Shown in pieces: positions 46,204 to 54,744 of a stretch of 60,828 nt of DNA. The translations under genes and the position numbers were made by a program. Every line of letters begins with the position of its first letter. Position 1 is the stretch's first letter. Source of the stretch: Bacteroidota bacterium (GTDB taxonomy: Bacteria; Bacteroidota; Ignavibacteria; Ignavibacteriales; Melioribacteraceae). The DNA lies in contig JAHISP010000083.1 in the NCBI GenBank assembly GCA_018818165.1, forward strand, positions 1-60,828. Reading direction: 5' to 3'. The notes below the pieces were generated by a model that worked only from the letters and a program-made list of their open reading frames with translations, did not search any database and was not told where the DNA came from.

Positions 46204-48365
46204 TTTTTATTCTGGAATAAATAATTTAATCTTAATATTCTCAAATCGATGTAACTAACAGTTTCATTCATGGCATCAAAAACAGGGCGTAGAAGCTCAA
46301 CTCCTAATTTTTCAAATTGCTCATAAACTATTTTTTGAGTTCTTTTATCGCATTCTAAGATATTAAAAAGCATTACTGGATTTATTGGCTCAACTAAATT
46401 GCTATACTTTGATAAATGTTCAACCAGAGTATCAATCTTCATATTATATTCATTCAGAATAGCATCAACCGATTTTCCCGACTTAAATTCTTCGCCAATT
46501 ATTTTATACTTTAATTTCTTTACAATTCCACCAACTACATTCCTTTTATTTATAATATTTGAGGAAACAACTGGAATATTAAACTTTTGGCAATAATTTG
46601 AAATAAATAGAATAAACTTTGCACCATATTTATTATACTTAGCCTCACCAATTCCATGAATATTCTTCATGTCTTTTTCGGTTGTAGGAAAAAATGTAGC
46701 CATTTCAATAAGTGTTTTATCAGGAAAAATTGCATAAGGCGGTAATCCACTTTTGTCAGCAATATTTTTACGCGCTGAACGTAAAACACCGAACAGCTTT
46801 TTATCATATTCCAAATTGGTAATACTTTTGCTTTCAAATTTAGTTTCAACATCCAATTTGCCTTTTACTTCAACTTCACCTTTTAATGCAGCATATCCGC
46901 GATCAGTAATTTGCAATCCTCCAAATTCAAAATCCTTGGTTAAAAGACCTCTTACAATTAATTGGTGCGAAATGGATAACCAAACTTCGCGTGGATGCTC
47001 TTTCCCAATTCCATAAGTTGATAACTTATCATGGTTTTTATCTAATACTTTTTGATTTTTAGAACCTAGTAAAATATCTACAATATGCATTGCTCCAAAA
47101 ATTTCTCCTGTTCGCTTAACGCAGCTCATAAATTTTTGAGACTCAACTGTAATATCTGTAAGCTCTTTAACTCCACGATTGCAGTTGTCACAAATTCCAC
47201 AATTTTCTTGATAGTATTCCTCACCAAAATATGTTAGTAGTGGAATTCTTCTGCAAGTATAGGTTTCTGCATAACGAATAAGTTTATCCAAATGCTGCTT
47301 GGCAACTAATTTTTCGCGTCCTTCTTTTTGATCAATAAAATAATTTATTTTATTAATGTCGCCATAACCAAAAAGCAACAAACAATCAGCGCGCAAACCG
47401 TCACGACCCGCTCGTCCAATCTCTTGATAATATGATTCAATGTTTTTTGGTAAATCATAGTGAATTACAAACCTTACGTTTGGTTTATTTATTCCCATCC
47501 CAAAAGCGACTGTAGCAACAATTATTGAAATATCATCCTTAATAAATTTTTCTTGATTCTGCATTCGCTCATTGTCTGAAAGTCCAGCGTGATAAGGCTT
47601 AACAGAATATCCATGTTCATCCAATTCAGCAGTGAGTTCATCAACTTGTTTACGCGAAAAACAATAGATAATTCCCGATTGATTTTTGTGCTTTTCAAGA
47701 AAATTCAAAGTCTGTTTTAATGGAAACGTCTTTTCAACAACTTGAAGGAACAGATTGTCCCTATTAAAACTGGCAACAAACCGATTTGATTTTTTGAATT
47801 TTAGATTTTCAATTATGTCATTTTGAACTTGTGGAGTTGCAGTTGCTGTTAACGCCATAAAAACCGCATCTGGAAATCTAGGTTTTAATGTTGCAATTTC
47901 TCTATAAACTGGACGGAAATCATGCCCCCATTCAGAAATACAATGCGCTTCATCTATGGTTATACAATCAACATCCAATTTTTCTAATAATTCTAATGTC
48001 CGTTCAAGCATTAACGTTTCTGGAGCAACATAAAGTAACTTCACATTTCCATTTCTAACTTGTTCAACATTAAATTGATAATCCAATTGACTCAAAGATG
48101 AATTTAGGAATAAAGCATTTACACCAAGTTCGCTTAATTGCTCAACTTGATCTTTCATTAGCGAAATTAATGGAGAAACCACAACTGTAATTCCGTTAAA
48201 AATTAGTGCTGGAATTTGGTATGTTAGCGACTTTCCACCACCAGTTGGCATTATAACTAATGTGTCATTTTTTGAAATTATATTTTCAATTACTTCTTTT
48301 TGAAGCGGTCGGAAAGAGTGATAACCGAATATTTTACTAAGTATGCCTTCAGCTTTTTTTATCAT
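46200..48365 (-). CDS. recQ: ATP-dependent DNA helicase RecQ
   Basis: A 721-residue 3'-5' helicase for recombination and replication-fork repair. Walker A is VIMPTGGGKSLTYQIPAL (about 37-54), Walker B CITIDEAHCISEWGHDFRP, motif VI YYQEIGRAGRDGLRADCLL. The RecQ zinc site is CRRIPLLTYFGEEYYQENCG followed by CDNC. A winged-helix RQC domain, then an HRDC domain (DKTLIEMATFFPTTEKDMKN), then a helix-turn-helix extension of about 100 residues follow. All family motifs are intact. Confidence 0.96.
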   Translation of the reverse strand: MIKKAEGILSKIFGYHSFRPLQKEVIENIISKNDTLVIMPTGGGKSLTYQIPALIFNGITVVVSPLISLMKDQVEQLSELGVNALFLNSSLSQLDYQFNVEQVRNGNVKLLYVAPETLMLERTLELLEKLDVDCITIDEAHCISEWGHDFRPVYREIATLKPRFPDAVFMALTATATPQVQNDIIENLKFKKSNRFVASFNRDNLFLQVVEKTFPLKQTLNFLEKHKNQSGIIYCFSRKQVDELTAELDEHGYSVKPYHAGLSDNERMQNQEKFIKDDISIIVATVAFGMGINKPNVRFVIHYDLPKNIESYYQEIGRAGRDGLRADCLLLFGYGDINKINYFIDQKEGREKLVAKQHLDKLIRYAETYTCRRIPLLTYFGEEYYQENCGICDNCNRGVKELTDITVESQKFMSCVKRTGEIFGAMHIVDILLGSKNQKVLDKNHDKLSTYGIGKEHPREVWLSISHQLIVRGLLTKDFEFGGLQITDRGYAALKGEVEVKGKLDVETKFESKSITNLEYDKKLFGVLRSARKNIADKSGLPPYAIFPDKTLIEMATFFPTTEKDMKNIHGIGEAKYNKYGAKFILFISNYCQKFNIPVVSSNIINKRNVVGGIVKKLKYKIIGEEFKSGKSVDAILNEYNMKIDTLVEHLSKYSNLVEPINPVMLFNILECDKRTQKIVYEQFEKLGVELLRPVFDAMNETVSYIDLRILRLNYLFQNKN

Positions 48366-48416
48366 AGTGCAAATTTAAGAATTTTTAAATTCAACATTTC
48401 AATATTTTATTTTCTC

Positions 48417-48490
48417 GTAGCACAGATTAGTAATCTGTGTATTTATTATAGCAATTACATTTATTTTCACAGAATGCTATTCTGTGCTAC
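48417..48490. repeat. REP pair (BIME-like) downstream of the RAYT gene
   Basis: GTAG-CACAGATTAGTAATCTGTG (hairpin A, 48417-48439) and CACAGAATGCTATTCTGTG-CTAC (hairpin B, 48469-48490) face each other across a 29-nt A/T spacer. The GTAG foot next to each hairpin is the tetranucleotide known to mark REP elements mobilised by RAYT proteins. The same pair, in the same orientation, ends the array at 49453-49527. Both are followed by ACAAAACCAAAT. Confidence 0.9.
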
Positions 48491-48501
48491 AAAACCAAAT
48501 T

Positions 48502-49089
48502 TTATAAAACCAAATAATTTGGATGACAATAAGTATTGTTCCATTTTTTCCAATCATCAACCAGCCCAGCTTTAACCGGATTCATCAAAACGTATTTTAC
48601 TATATTAAATAGTTCTCGTTCATCTCTAACCAACCTATCAAAACTTTCATCTTGCCAAAACTGACCTGAGCGCCGAAGTACAATATTTGCTTCACGTGCA
48701 GAAATTCTTTTGACTGATTGCATAATTTTACTAATTCCTTTATTCCCATCAAGCAACTCAAAGACTACATGAACATGGTTTGGCATAATACAATAGCAAA
48801 TGAGTTTGTATTCTTTGTTATTTGGAAACTCAAGTGTAGCTTTAACAATTTCAGCAATTGATGGAATTGTTAAATAATTTAATCCCAGTTCATTTGAATC
48901 CAAAAGAGAATCGTATTTTGTAAAAAGACGTTTTTGTTGAATTGATGTTAATTTTTTATAAGCGTTAAATTCTTGTTGCAATTCTTGTAAAGCTATTTGT
49001 GGTATACTATTAGCGAGCCTATAAGTTAAAAAATATTGCCCATCATTATAATGGAGATGAGGCAGATTGCGTCTATGAAATGTTTTCAT
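48502..49089 (-). CDS. REP-associated tyrosine transposase (RAYT, Y1_Tnp)
   Basis: 195 residues of the IS200/IS605-like HUH single-strand nuclease superfamily. The two metal-binding histidines are in YCIMPNHVHVVFELLDG. The catalytic Tyr is in LFNIVKYVLMNPVKAGLVDD. The family-typical GQFWQDESFDRLVRDE is present. RAYTs nick and join REP hairpins and are domesticated relatives of IS200 transposases. The N-terminus HRRNLPHLHYNDGQYFLTYR is standard. The gene is intact and lies between matching REP elements, so this looks like a complete RAYT/REP locus. Confidence 0.93.
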   Translation of the reverse strand: MKTFHRRNLPHLHYNDGQYFLTYRLANSIPQIALQELQQEFNAYKKLTSIQQKRLFTKYDSLLDSNELGLNYLTIPSIAEIVKATLEFPNNKEYKLICYCIMPNHVHVVFELLDGNKGISKIMQSVKRISAREANIVLRRSGQFWQDESFDRLVRDERELFNIVKYVLMNPVKAGLVDDWKKWNNTYCHPNYLVL

Positions 49090-49111
49090 GGTATTTCCTC
49101 TTATTTTTTTT

Positions 49112-49527
49112 CACAGATTAGTAATTTGTGGAAATATAGTACAATTAATTATTAATATTTTTAGCAAAATTTTTTAGAATAAACATGTTTGTAGCACAGA
49201 TTAGTAATCTGTGTATTTATTATAGCAATTACACTTATTTTGCACAGAATAGTGATTTGTGGAAATATAATACAATTAATTATTAATAATTTCTGCATAG
49301 TTTTTTAGAATAAACATGTTCGTAGCACAGATTAGTAATCTATGCCTTTATTTTAGCAATTACGCCTATTTTGCACAGAATAGTGATTTGTGGAAATATA
49401 ATACAATTAATTATTACTATTTTCAGCATAATTTTTTAGAATAAACATGTTCGTAGCACAGATTAGTAATCTGTGTATTTATTTTAGCAATTACGCCTAT
49501 TTTACACAGAATGCTATTCTGTGCTAC
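49112..49527. repeat. 131-bp tandem REP array
   Basis: A direct tandem array with an exact 131-bp period. GTAG-hairpin A begins at 49191, 49322 and 49453. Hairpin B copies begin at 49112, 49243, 49374 and 49505. Each unit holds hairpin A, a spacer containing TAGCAATTAC, hairpin B and a 60-bp A/T-rich segment ending TTTTTTAGAATAAACATGTT. Internal B copies are eroded (CACAGAATAGTGATTTGTG); only the last is a perfect palindrome with CTAC. The array lies just 5' of the RAYT gene. Confidence 0.92.
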
Positions 49528-49723
49528 AAAACCAAATAATATGGTATTTTCTTTAAAACAACACAATTAGTTTAATTGGAAATTTATTTTTAATAAGGCA
49601 AAATATCGTTTTATAATTACGTAACATTTCACTATTTTTGATTTATGAAACAAATAAAAATAAATATCGCCTCAGAAAATCAATCTAAATTCCATTTATT
49701 GGGATATTTTTATACTTGCCTCT
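49528..49723. other. Spacer upstream of cysE
   Basis: AT-rich spacer between the REP array and the cysE regulatory region. No open frame or recognised riboswitch was seen. Confidence 0.5.
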
Positions 49724-49747
49724 GTTAAACCTAACTAACGGTTAAAC
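49724..49747 (+). promoter_or_regulatory. Candidate operator upstream of cysE
   Basis: GTTAAACC-TAACTAAC-GGTTAAAC is an inverted repeat (one mismatch, 8-bp arms, 8-nt spacer), 35 nt before the cysE ATG. TATACTTG directly upstream resembles the Bacteroidota -7 box TAnnTTTG. It could bind a dimeric regulator of cysteine synthesis; this is inferred from position only. Confidence 0.35.
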
Positions 49748-49781
49748 TCATATTATAAACATTTTACAAAAGGCATTAACG

Positions 49782-50633
49782 ATGATTAATGATGATCAAA
49801 ATTTATCCTCATTTGCGGATAAATTATTAGAAAAAAGAAAAGAATATAAACCCCTAAATCCGATAAAATCAGCTTCGCATAGTTTTTTGAATGAATTGTT
49901 GGAACTCCTTTTCCCACACTATTCAGTTAAAAATTACTATAACTCAGAAGAAATTGTGAGCAAAGTCTATTTACTTAGAAGAAACTTACAAGAAATTTTG
50001 ATTTCACTTAATAATGGAATGGAATTTAAGGCAAAGGATTGCTCCAAAACTTTCATTGAAAATATACCAAATGTTCATTCCCTTTTGTTAAGAGATGCAG
50101 AAGCTATTTGTAAAGGTGACCCAGCGGCAAAAAGTGTTGATGAAGTTATATTAGCATATCCTGGTTTTTCGGCAATTGCAATTTATAGATTAGCCCATGA
50201 ATTGTATAAATTGAACATTCCCCTTCTGCCAAGAATATTTACTGAATATGCACATCAAAATAGTGGAATTGATATTCATCCAGGTGCAACTATTGGCGAA
50301 TCGTTTTTTATCGATCATGGAACTGGAATTGTAATTGGTGAAACAGCCCATATTGGAAATAATGTAAAAATATATCAAGGTGTAACACTCGGTGCACTAA
50401 GCGTTGATAAGGATTTAGCCGAAACTAAACGACATCCAACAATTGAAGATGACGTAATTATATACTCAAATGCTGTAATTCTTGGTGGAAAAACTACTAT
50501 TGGAAAAGGTGCTGTAATTGGCGGAAACGTTTGGCTGACACGTTCGGTGCCAGCAAATTCCGTTGTATTCCACAGAAGTGAAATAAATTTTAAAGAAAAT
50601 TTTGAATCAGAAGTTTCAAATTTTATAATTTAA
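49782..50633 (+). CDS. cysE: Serine O-acetyltransferase
   Basis: Acetylates serine to O-acetylserine, the first step of cysteine synthesis. The 283 residues have a helical N-terminal domain and a left-handed beta-helix of hexapeptide repeats: GIDIHPGATIGESFFIDHGT, GIVIGETAHIGNNVKIYQGV and KTTIGKGAVIGGNVWLTRSV. The catalytic His/Asp region is FFIDHGTG. The longer N-terminus fits the SatA/EpsC type of Bacteroidota. It lies 15 nt before cysK. Confidence 0.94.
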   Translation: MINDDQNLSSFADKLLEKRKEYKPLNPIKSASHSFLNELLELLFPHYSVKNYYNSEEIVSKVYLLRRNLQEILISLNNGMEFKAKDCSKTFIENIPNVHSLLLRDAEAICKGDPAAKSVDEVILAYPGFSAIAIYRLAHELYKLNIPLLPRIFTEYAHQNSGIDIHPGATIGESFFIDHGTGIVIGETAHIGNNVKIYQGVTLGALSVDKDLAETKRHPTIEDDVIIYSNAVILGGKTTIGKGAVIGGNVWLTRSVPANSVVFHRSEINFKENFESEVSNFII

Positions 50634-50648
50634 TGAAAGGTTACAAAA

Positions 50649-51563
50649 ATGAAAATAGAAAATATATTGGAGAGCATTGGAAACACTCCTCACGTAAAAA
50701 TAAACAAATTGTTTGCTTCATCACAAAATAATGTTTGGATTAAATTGGAAAGACAAAATCCAGGCGGAAGCATAAAAGATAGAATTGCACTATCAATGGT
50801 TGAAGACGCTGAAAACAAAGGGATTCTGAAAGCTGGAATGACGATAGTTGAGCCAACATCTGGTAATACTGGAATTGGTTTAGCTATGGTTGCCGCAGTT
50901 AAAGGCTATAAATTGATTTTAGTTATGCCAGAATCAATGTCAATTGAAAGACGGAAAATTATGTTAGCTTACGGTGCAAATTTTGAACTTACTCCGCGTG
51001 AGCTTGGAATGAAAGGTGCAATTGCAAAAGCTGAGGAATTGCAAAAGCAAAATTCAAATTATTGGATTCCATCCCAATTTGACAATGATGCAAATCCAGA
51101 TACTCATCGCAAAACAACTGCTCTTGAAATAATTAAAGATTTTCCAGAAGGAATTGATTACTTAATAACTGGCGTTGGAACTGGAGGCCATATTTCGGGA
51201 ACTGCGGAAATTTTGAAAAAGGAATTTCCACAATTAAAAGTATTTGCTGTTGAACCAATAGATTCGCCAGTAATTGGTGGCGGACAACCGGGTCCACACC
51301 CACTACAAGGCATTGGAGCTGGTTTTATTCCAAAAAACTTAAACACAAGTATTTTGGATGGAGCAATTTCGGTAAGTAAAGAAGAAGCCTATCTTTTTAC
51401 TCAACGACTTGCAAAAGAAGAAGGCATTTTTGCTGGAATTTCAACAGGTGCAACACTTGCGGCTATTAACCAAAAGATAAAGGAAATTGGAACAGGCAAA
51501 ACAATACTTGGCTTTAACTACGATACTGGTGAAAGATATTTAACTGTTGAGGGTTTGTTCTAA
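50649..51563 (+). CDS. cysK: Cysteine synthase A
   Basis: PLP-dependent O-acetylserine sulfhydrylase making cysteine from O-acetylserine and sulfide. Its 304 residues contain the PLP lysine in [18 protein letters not shown], substrate loop [16 protein letters not shown], phosphate-binding [15 protein letters not shown] and [10 protein letters not shown]. Length and motifs are those of CysK. It is co-directional with cysE and ends at a strong terminator. Confidence 0.96.
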   Translation: MKIENILESIGNTPHVKINKLFASSQNNVWIKLERQNPGGSIKDRIALSMVEDAENKGILKAGMTIVEPTSGNTGIGLAMVAAVKGYKLILVMPESMSIERRKIMLAYGANFELTPRELGMKGAIAKAEELQKQNSNYWIPSQFDNDANPDTHRKTTALEIIKDFPEGIDYLITGVGTGGHISGTAEILKKEFPQLKVFAVEPIDSPVIGGGQPGPHPLQGIGAGFIPKNLNTSILDGAISVSKEEAYLFTQRLAKEEGIFAGISTGATLAAINQKIKEIGTGKTILGFNYDTGERYLTVEGLF

Positions 51564-51627
51564 TCTTTTTCTTAATCTTAATTCTTATTTAATCTGTTTT
51601 TCAATTTAGAGAGATAATTAAAATATC

Positions 51628-51664
51628 AACCTTGATGGTTTCACAAGCCTTCAAGGTTTTTTAA
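51628..51664 (+). terminator. Terminator after cysK
   Basis: AACCTTGATGG-TTTCACAAG-CCTTCAAGGTT followed by TTTT. The stem is about 10 bp with one bulge. It lies 64 nt after the cysK stop. Confidence 0.8.
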
Positions 51665-51681
51665 TATAGCAATTACACGGA

Positions 51682-52590
51682 TTAAACATTAAAACGCTTT
51701 TTAATTTTTTTAATGTTTCTTACACTTACTTGAAATTCTTCACTTAAATTTTTTAGATATAGACTATAAAAGCCATCATTCCCTTGATTCATTCTTTCAA
51801 TAAATTCCATATTGATTATTGTTGATCTATGAATTTGCAAGAAAGAAATTGTAGGTAGAATATCCATCCATTTTTTAAGCGACTTTCTAATTATATATTT
51901 TTTTGAATCAGTAGTTGTAATTTTTGAATACTCCTTTAACGCTGTTACACAAAGAATACTTTCAAATTTAATAATTCTTAGCTTAGTGCCTATCTTAACT
52001 AATATATGATTTTCTACTGGTTGCAGCTTTTCCGATGCTTCTATTGTCTCCTCACTTAATTTGCTAAACTTACTTTTAATTGAATTGAATTTTTCAAGCC
52101 TAACTCTTATTGCAGTAATCAAGTTGCCGTAATTAAGTGAATCTGCAATATAATCATCTGCGCCTGTGTTCATAATTTCTCGCATTTCAATCAAGCTTGG
52201 GGAAGATGTTAAATATAATAGAGGAATAATTTTAGTTCGTTCATTGTTATGCAGTTCTTTAACTACATCAGAGCCAGATATACCGTTATTAAATATATCG
52301 CAGATAATTAAATCAGGGAGATATATTTTTGCTATTTCCAATCCATTGTTAACATCTTCAGCTAGATATGTATTGTATCCAGCGTTGGTTAACAAAATGT
52401 TTAGTTCTTCAATGTTTGAACTGTTATTATATATAATAAGAATTTTATTCAGGAATAACTCAACGTTGTTAAATAAAATTTTAATGAAGTAAAATAGTGA
52501 AAATATTTTACAAATAATTTGAATCAACAAACGTTCACAACAAATATTAAACGTTTGTTGACATAAGTTAGTCAATAAATTTTTATTCAA
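51682..52590 (-). CDS. LytTR-type response regulator with degenerate receiver
   Basis: A receiver-like domain (from KILIIYNNSSNIEELNILLT to about ADDYIADSLNYGNLITAIRV) is followed by a LytTR DNA-binding domain (HILVKIGTKLRIIKFESILC through SFLQIHRSTIINMEFIERMN). The phospho-acceptor Asp is kept (DLIICDIFNNG), but the acidic pair is YNNS and the usual Lys is replaced (YIADSL). The start is unresolved: no in-frame ATG precedes the receiver, and the only near-cognate far-upstream start is the TTG at 52590. That would put a 12-bp inverted repeat inside the coding region; an unusual start near 52452 is more likely. Divergent from the porin-amt genes. Confidence 0.8.
   Translation of the reverse strand: MNKNLLTNLCQQTFNICCERLLIQIICKIFSLFYFIKILFNNVELFLNKILIIYNNSSNIEELNILLTNAGYNTYLAEDVNNGLEIAKIYLPDLIICDIFNNGISGSDVVKELHNNERTKIIPLLYLTSSPSLIEMREIMNTGADDYIADSLNYGNLITAIRVRLEKFNSIKSKFSKLSEETIEASEKLQPVENHILVKIGTKLRIIKFESILCVTALKEYSKITTTDSKKYIIRKSLKKWMDILPTISFLQIHRSTIINMEFIERMNQGNDGFYSLYLKNLSEEFQVSVRNIKKIKKRFNV
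52524..52561. promoter_or_regulatory. 12-bp perfect inverted repeat in the regulator/porin-amt divergent region
   Basis: TCAACAAACGTT (52524-52535) and AACGTTTGTTGA (52550-52561) are exact complements with a 14-nt spacer. The motif lies between a LytTR regulator and the divergent TorF-like porin and amt genes. TTGACA overlaps the right arm on the plus strand (52558-52563). A dimeric regulator controlling either or both directions is plausible. Confidence 0.6.
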
Positions 52591-52688
52591 TTATTTAATT
52601 CATAAAATTCGACACTAAAAATTATTAACAAGACATTACTTTCTTATTTAACAAAAGAAACTTGTCACAAAACATGAGGAAAATGCTT

Positions 52689-53417
52689 ATGGAAAAGAGA
52701 TTTCACAAAATTAAATTAATCGTTTTTGCACTTATGAGCATAAGTTGCGTTATTTCAGCTCAAAGTAAATTTGCGTTAAATACCAGTGCTGATATTGTTA
52801 GCCGATATGTATGGAGAGGGATAGATTTTGGACGCTCGCCTGCAATTCAACCAACTTTATCTTTGGGATATGGCGGACTTGAAGCTGGCTTTTGGGGCTC
52901 TTATACTTTAAATAGTATAACATCAGCTTCTGACGAATTAGACTTCTGGCTTGCTTATTCAGTAGACATCAGCGCATTATCAATTACTGCTTTAGTTAAT
53001 GATTATTATTTCCCCAATAATGGCAAAGCACTTGGAAATTTTAATAACTATGACGATGTTGAAGGAAATGGTGCACACACCCTGGAAGCTGGTTTGGTAT
53101 TAAGTTCTGATAGCTTTCCTTTATCGCTATCATCCTATTACAACTTTTATAATGATGCTGGTAATAATATGTACTTCCAACTTGATTGCCCTTTTGAGGT
53201 TAATGATTATGAAGTAGATTTATTTGTGGGAGCAACAACTGGAAGCAAAGAGAATCCAGATTATTATGGAACAGAAGAATTCAATATAATTAATGTTGGT
53301 TTGCAAGTTTCAAAGGAAATAAAAATTACTGAAGATTTTAGTTTGCCAATTTTCACTTCATATATTATTAATCCAACACTAGAGCAGCATTACCTTGTGT
53401 TTGGAGTTAGTTTTTAA
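52689..53417 (+). CDS. TorF-family putative outer-membrane porin
   Basis: 242 residues from the ATG at 52689, which has TGAGGA about 9 nt upstream; an earlier in-frame TTG and two ATGs are less well placed. The signal peptide is IKLIVFALMSISCVISAQS. The mature protein begins with NTSADIVSRYVWRGIDFGRS and is built of alternating strands (LSLGYGGLEAGFWGSYTLNS), ending with Phe. It matches the TorF/TIGR02001-like porin family, which often accompanies ammonium transporters. amt follows 28 nt later, so it may admit ammonium or another N source. Confidence 0.85.
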   Translation: MEKRFHKIKLIVFALMSISCVISAQSKFALNTSADIVSRYVWRGIDFGRSPAIQPTLSLGYGGLEAGFWGSYTLNSITSASDELDFWLAYSVDISALSITALVNDYYFPNNGKALGNFNNYDDVEGNGAHTLEAGLVLSSDSFPLSLSSYYNFYNDAGNNMYFQLDCPFEVNDYEVDLFVGATTGSKENPDYYGTEEFNIINVGLQVSKEIKITEDFSLPIFTSYIINPTLEQHYLVFGVSF

Positions 53418-53445
53418 TTAAGTAATAAAATTTAGGAGTAACATT

Positions 53446-54663
53446 ATGTTTGATACTGGTTCAACAGGATTTATGTTAGTAGCAACTAGCTTAGTTATGT
53501 TAATGACTCCCGGGCTTGCCTTTTTCTACGGCGGGTTAGTTGGGAGGAGAAATGTTTTAAGTATTATGATGCAAAGTTTTGTATCGTTGGGATGGACTAC
53601 CGTTATATGGTATGCTGTGGGATTTTCACTCTGCTTTAGCGGCGGTGAGGGTGGTGTAATTGGAAATTTGGATATGGCTTTTTTAAGTGGGGTTACTGTA
53701 AATAGTGTTTTTGGGTCAGGTACGGGTGCAATTCCAATGTTTATTTTTATTGCTTATCAAATGATGTTTGCAATTATTACTCCTGCACTTATTACTGGTG
53801 CCTTTGCTAACAGAGTTAGGTTTCCCGCCTATTTGCTTTTCTTAACATTTTGGTTATTCTTTGTTTATTTCCCATTAGTTCATATGGTTTGGGGTGGCGG
53901 CTTGTTGGCTGATTTAGGAGTTCTAGATTTTGCTGGTGGAATTGTTGTGCATGCTACTGCAGGTATGGCTGCGCTAGCTTCAGTTTTTTATGTTGGTAAA
54001 CGAAAAGTTTCAGAACGTGGGCCTCACAGCATTCCTTTAGTAGCTTTGGGTACTGGGCTTTTGTGGTTTGGATGGTACGGTTTTAATGCAGGAAGTCAAC
54101 TTCAAGTTGATGGAATAACTGCTGCTGCATTTATTAATACAGATATTGCTGCTTCTTTTGCTGCAATTACCTGGTTATTTATTGAATGGAGAAAAGAAAG
54201 GAAACCTAAATTTGTGGGTTTGCTAACTGGTGCTGTTGCCGGACTTGCAACTATTACTCCAGCTGCTGGTTTTGTTTCACCTGGTAGTGCAGCAATAATT
54301 GGTCTTGTTTCTGGTATAGTTTGCTATTATGCAGTATCTCTTAAAAATAAATTACATTGGGATGATGCTCTTGATGTTTGGGGCGTACACGGTGTTGGAG
54401 GAATTTTGGGAGTTATTTTACTTGGAGTATTTGGTTCTTCAGCAATAAACCCTAGTGCAACTGATGGGCTAATTTTTGGTGGTACAGGATTCTTTTTAAC
54501 CGAAACAATAAGCGTTCTTGTTGCTGGTGCTTATGCATTCCTTTTTACATACGCAATGTTGTGGGTTATTGATAAAATTACCCCTGTTAAAGTTACAAAA
54601 GAAATGGAAGAAGGCGGCTTGGATGGATTTTTCCATGGCGAAGTTGCTTACGAAGATCAATAG
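53446..54663 (+). CDS. amt: Ammonium transporter Amt
   Basis: Inner-membrane Amt/Mep/Rh channel for ammonium uptake, normally trimeric. 405 residues, about eleven helices, N-terminus outside (GFMLVATSLVMLMTPGLAFF). The signature is LDFAGGIVVHATAGMAALAS with the pore His; the twin His is in WDDALDVWGVHGVGGILGVI. The C-terminal regulatory tail ends FHGEVAYEDQ. No signal peptide and no adjacent glnK, unlike many amt loci. AGGAGTAACATT precedes the ATG; a strong terminator follows. Confidence 0.96.
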   Translation: MFDTGSTGFMLVATSLVMLMTPGLAFFYGGLVGRRNVLSIMMQSFVSLGWTTVIWYAVGFSLCFSGGEGGVIGNLDMAFLSGVTVNSVFGSGTGAIPMFIFIAYQMMFAIITPALITGAFANRVRFPAYLLFLTFWLFFVYFPLVHMVWGGGLLADLGVLDFAGGIVVHATAGMAALASVFYVGKRKVSERGPHSIPLVALGTGLLWFGWYGFNAGSQLQVDGITAAAFINTDIAASFAAITWLFIEWRKERKPKFVGLLTGAVAGLATITPAAGFVSPGSAAIIGLVSGIVCYYAVSLKNKLHWDDALDVWGVHGVGGILGVILLGVFGSSAINPSATDGLIFGGTGFFLTETISVLVAGAYAFLFTYAMLWVIDKITPVKVTKEMEEGGLDGFFHGEVAYEDQ

Positions 54664-54685
54664 TTAGTACTAAATAAAATACAAA

Positions 54686-54719
54686 ACTCCAAAGTTTCTA
54701 AAACTTTGGAGTTTTTTTA
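54686..54719 (+). terminator. Terminator after amt
   Basis: ACTCCAAAGTTT-CTA-AAACTTTGGAGT followed by TTTTTT: a perfect 12-bp stem. It lies 23 nt after the amt stop, and its A-rich left flank could also serve the facing gene. Confidence 0.92.
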
Positions 54720-54744
54720 CTGACTAAATCTTTGTGCAATATAT

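Noticed and set aside
49112-49527. Possible CRISPR array
   Set aside because: The repeats are whole 131-bp tandem copies without variable spacers, and no cas genes are near; the hairpins with GTAG feet fit REP elements.
49536-49781. Riboswitch or T-box upstream of cysE
   Set aside because: No conserved T-box sequence, SAM-riboswitch core or terminator/antiterminator pair could be found; only a small inverted repeat is present.
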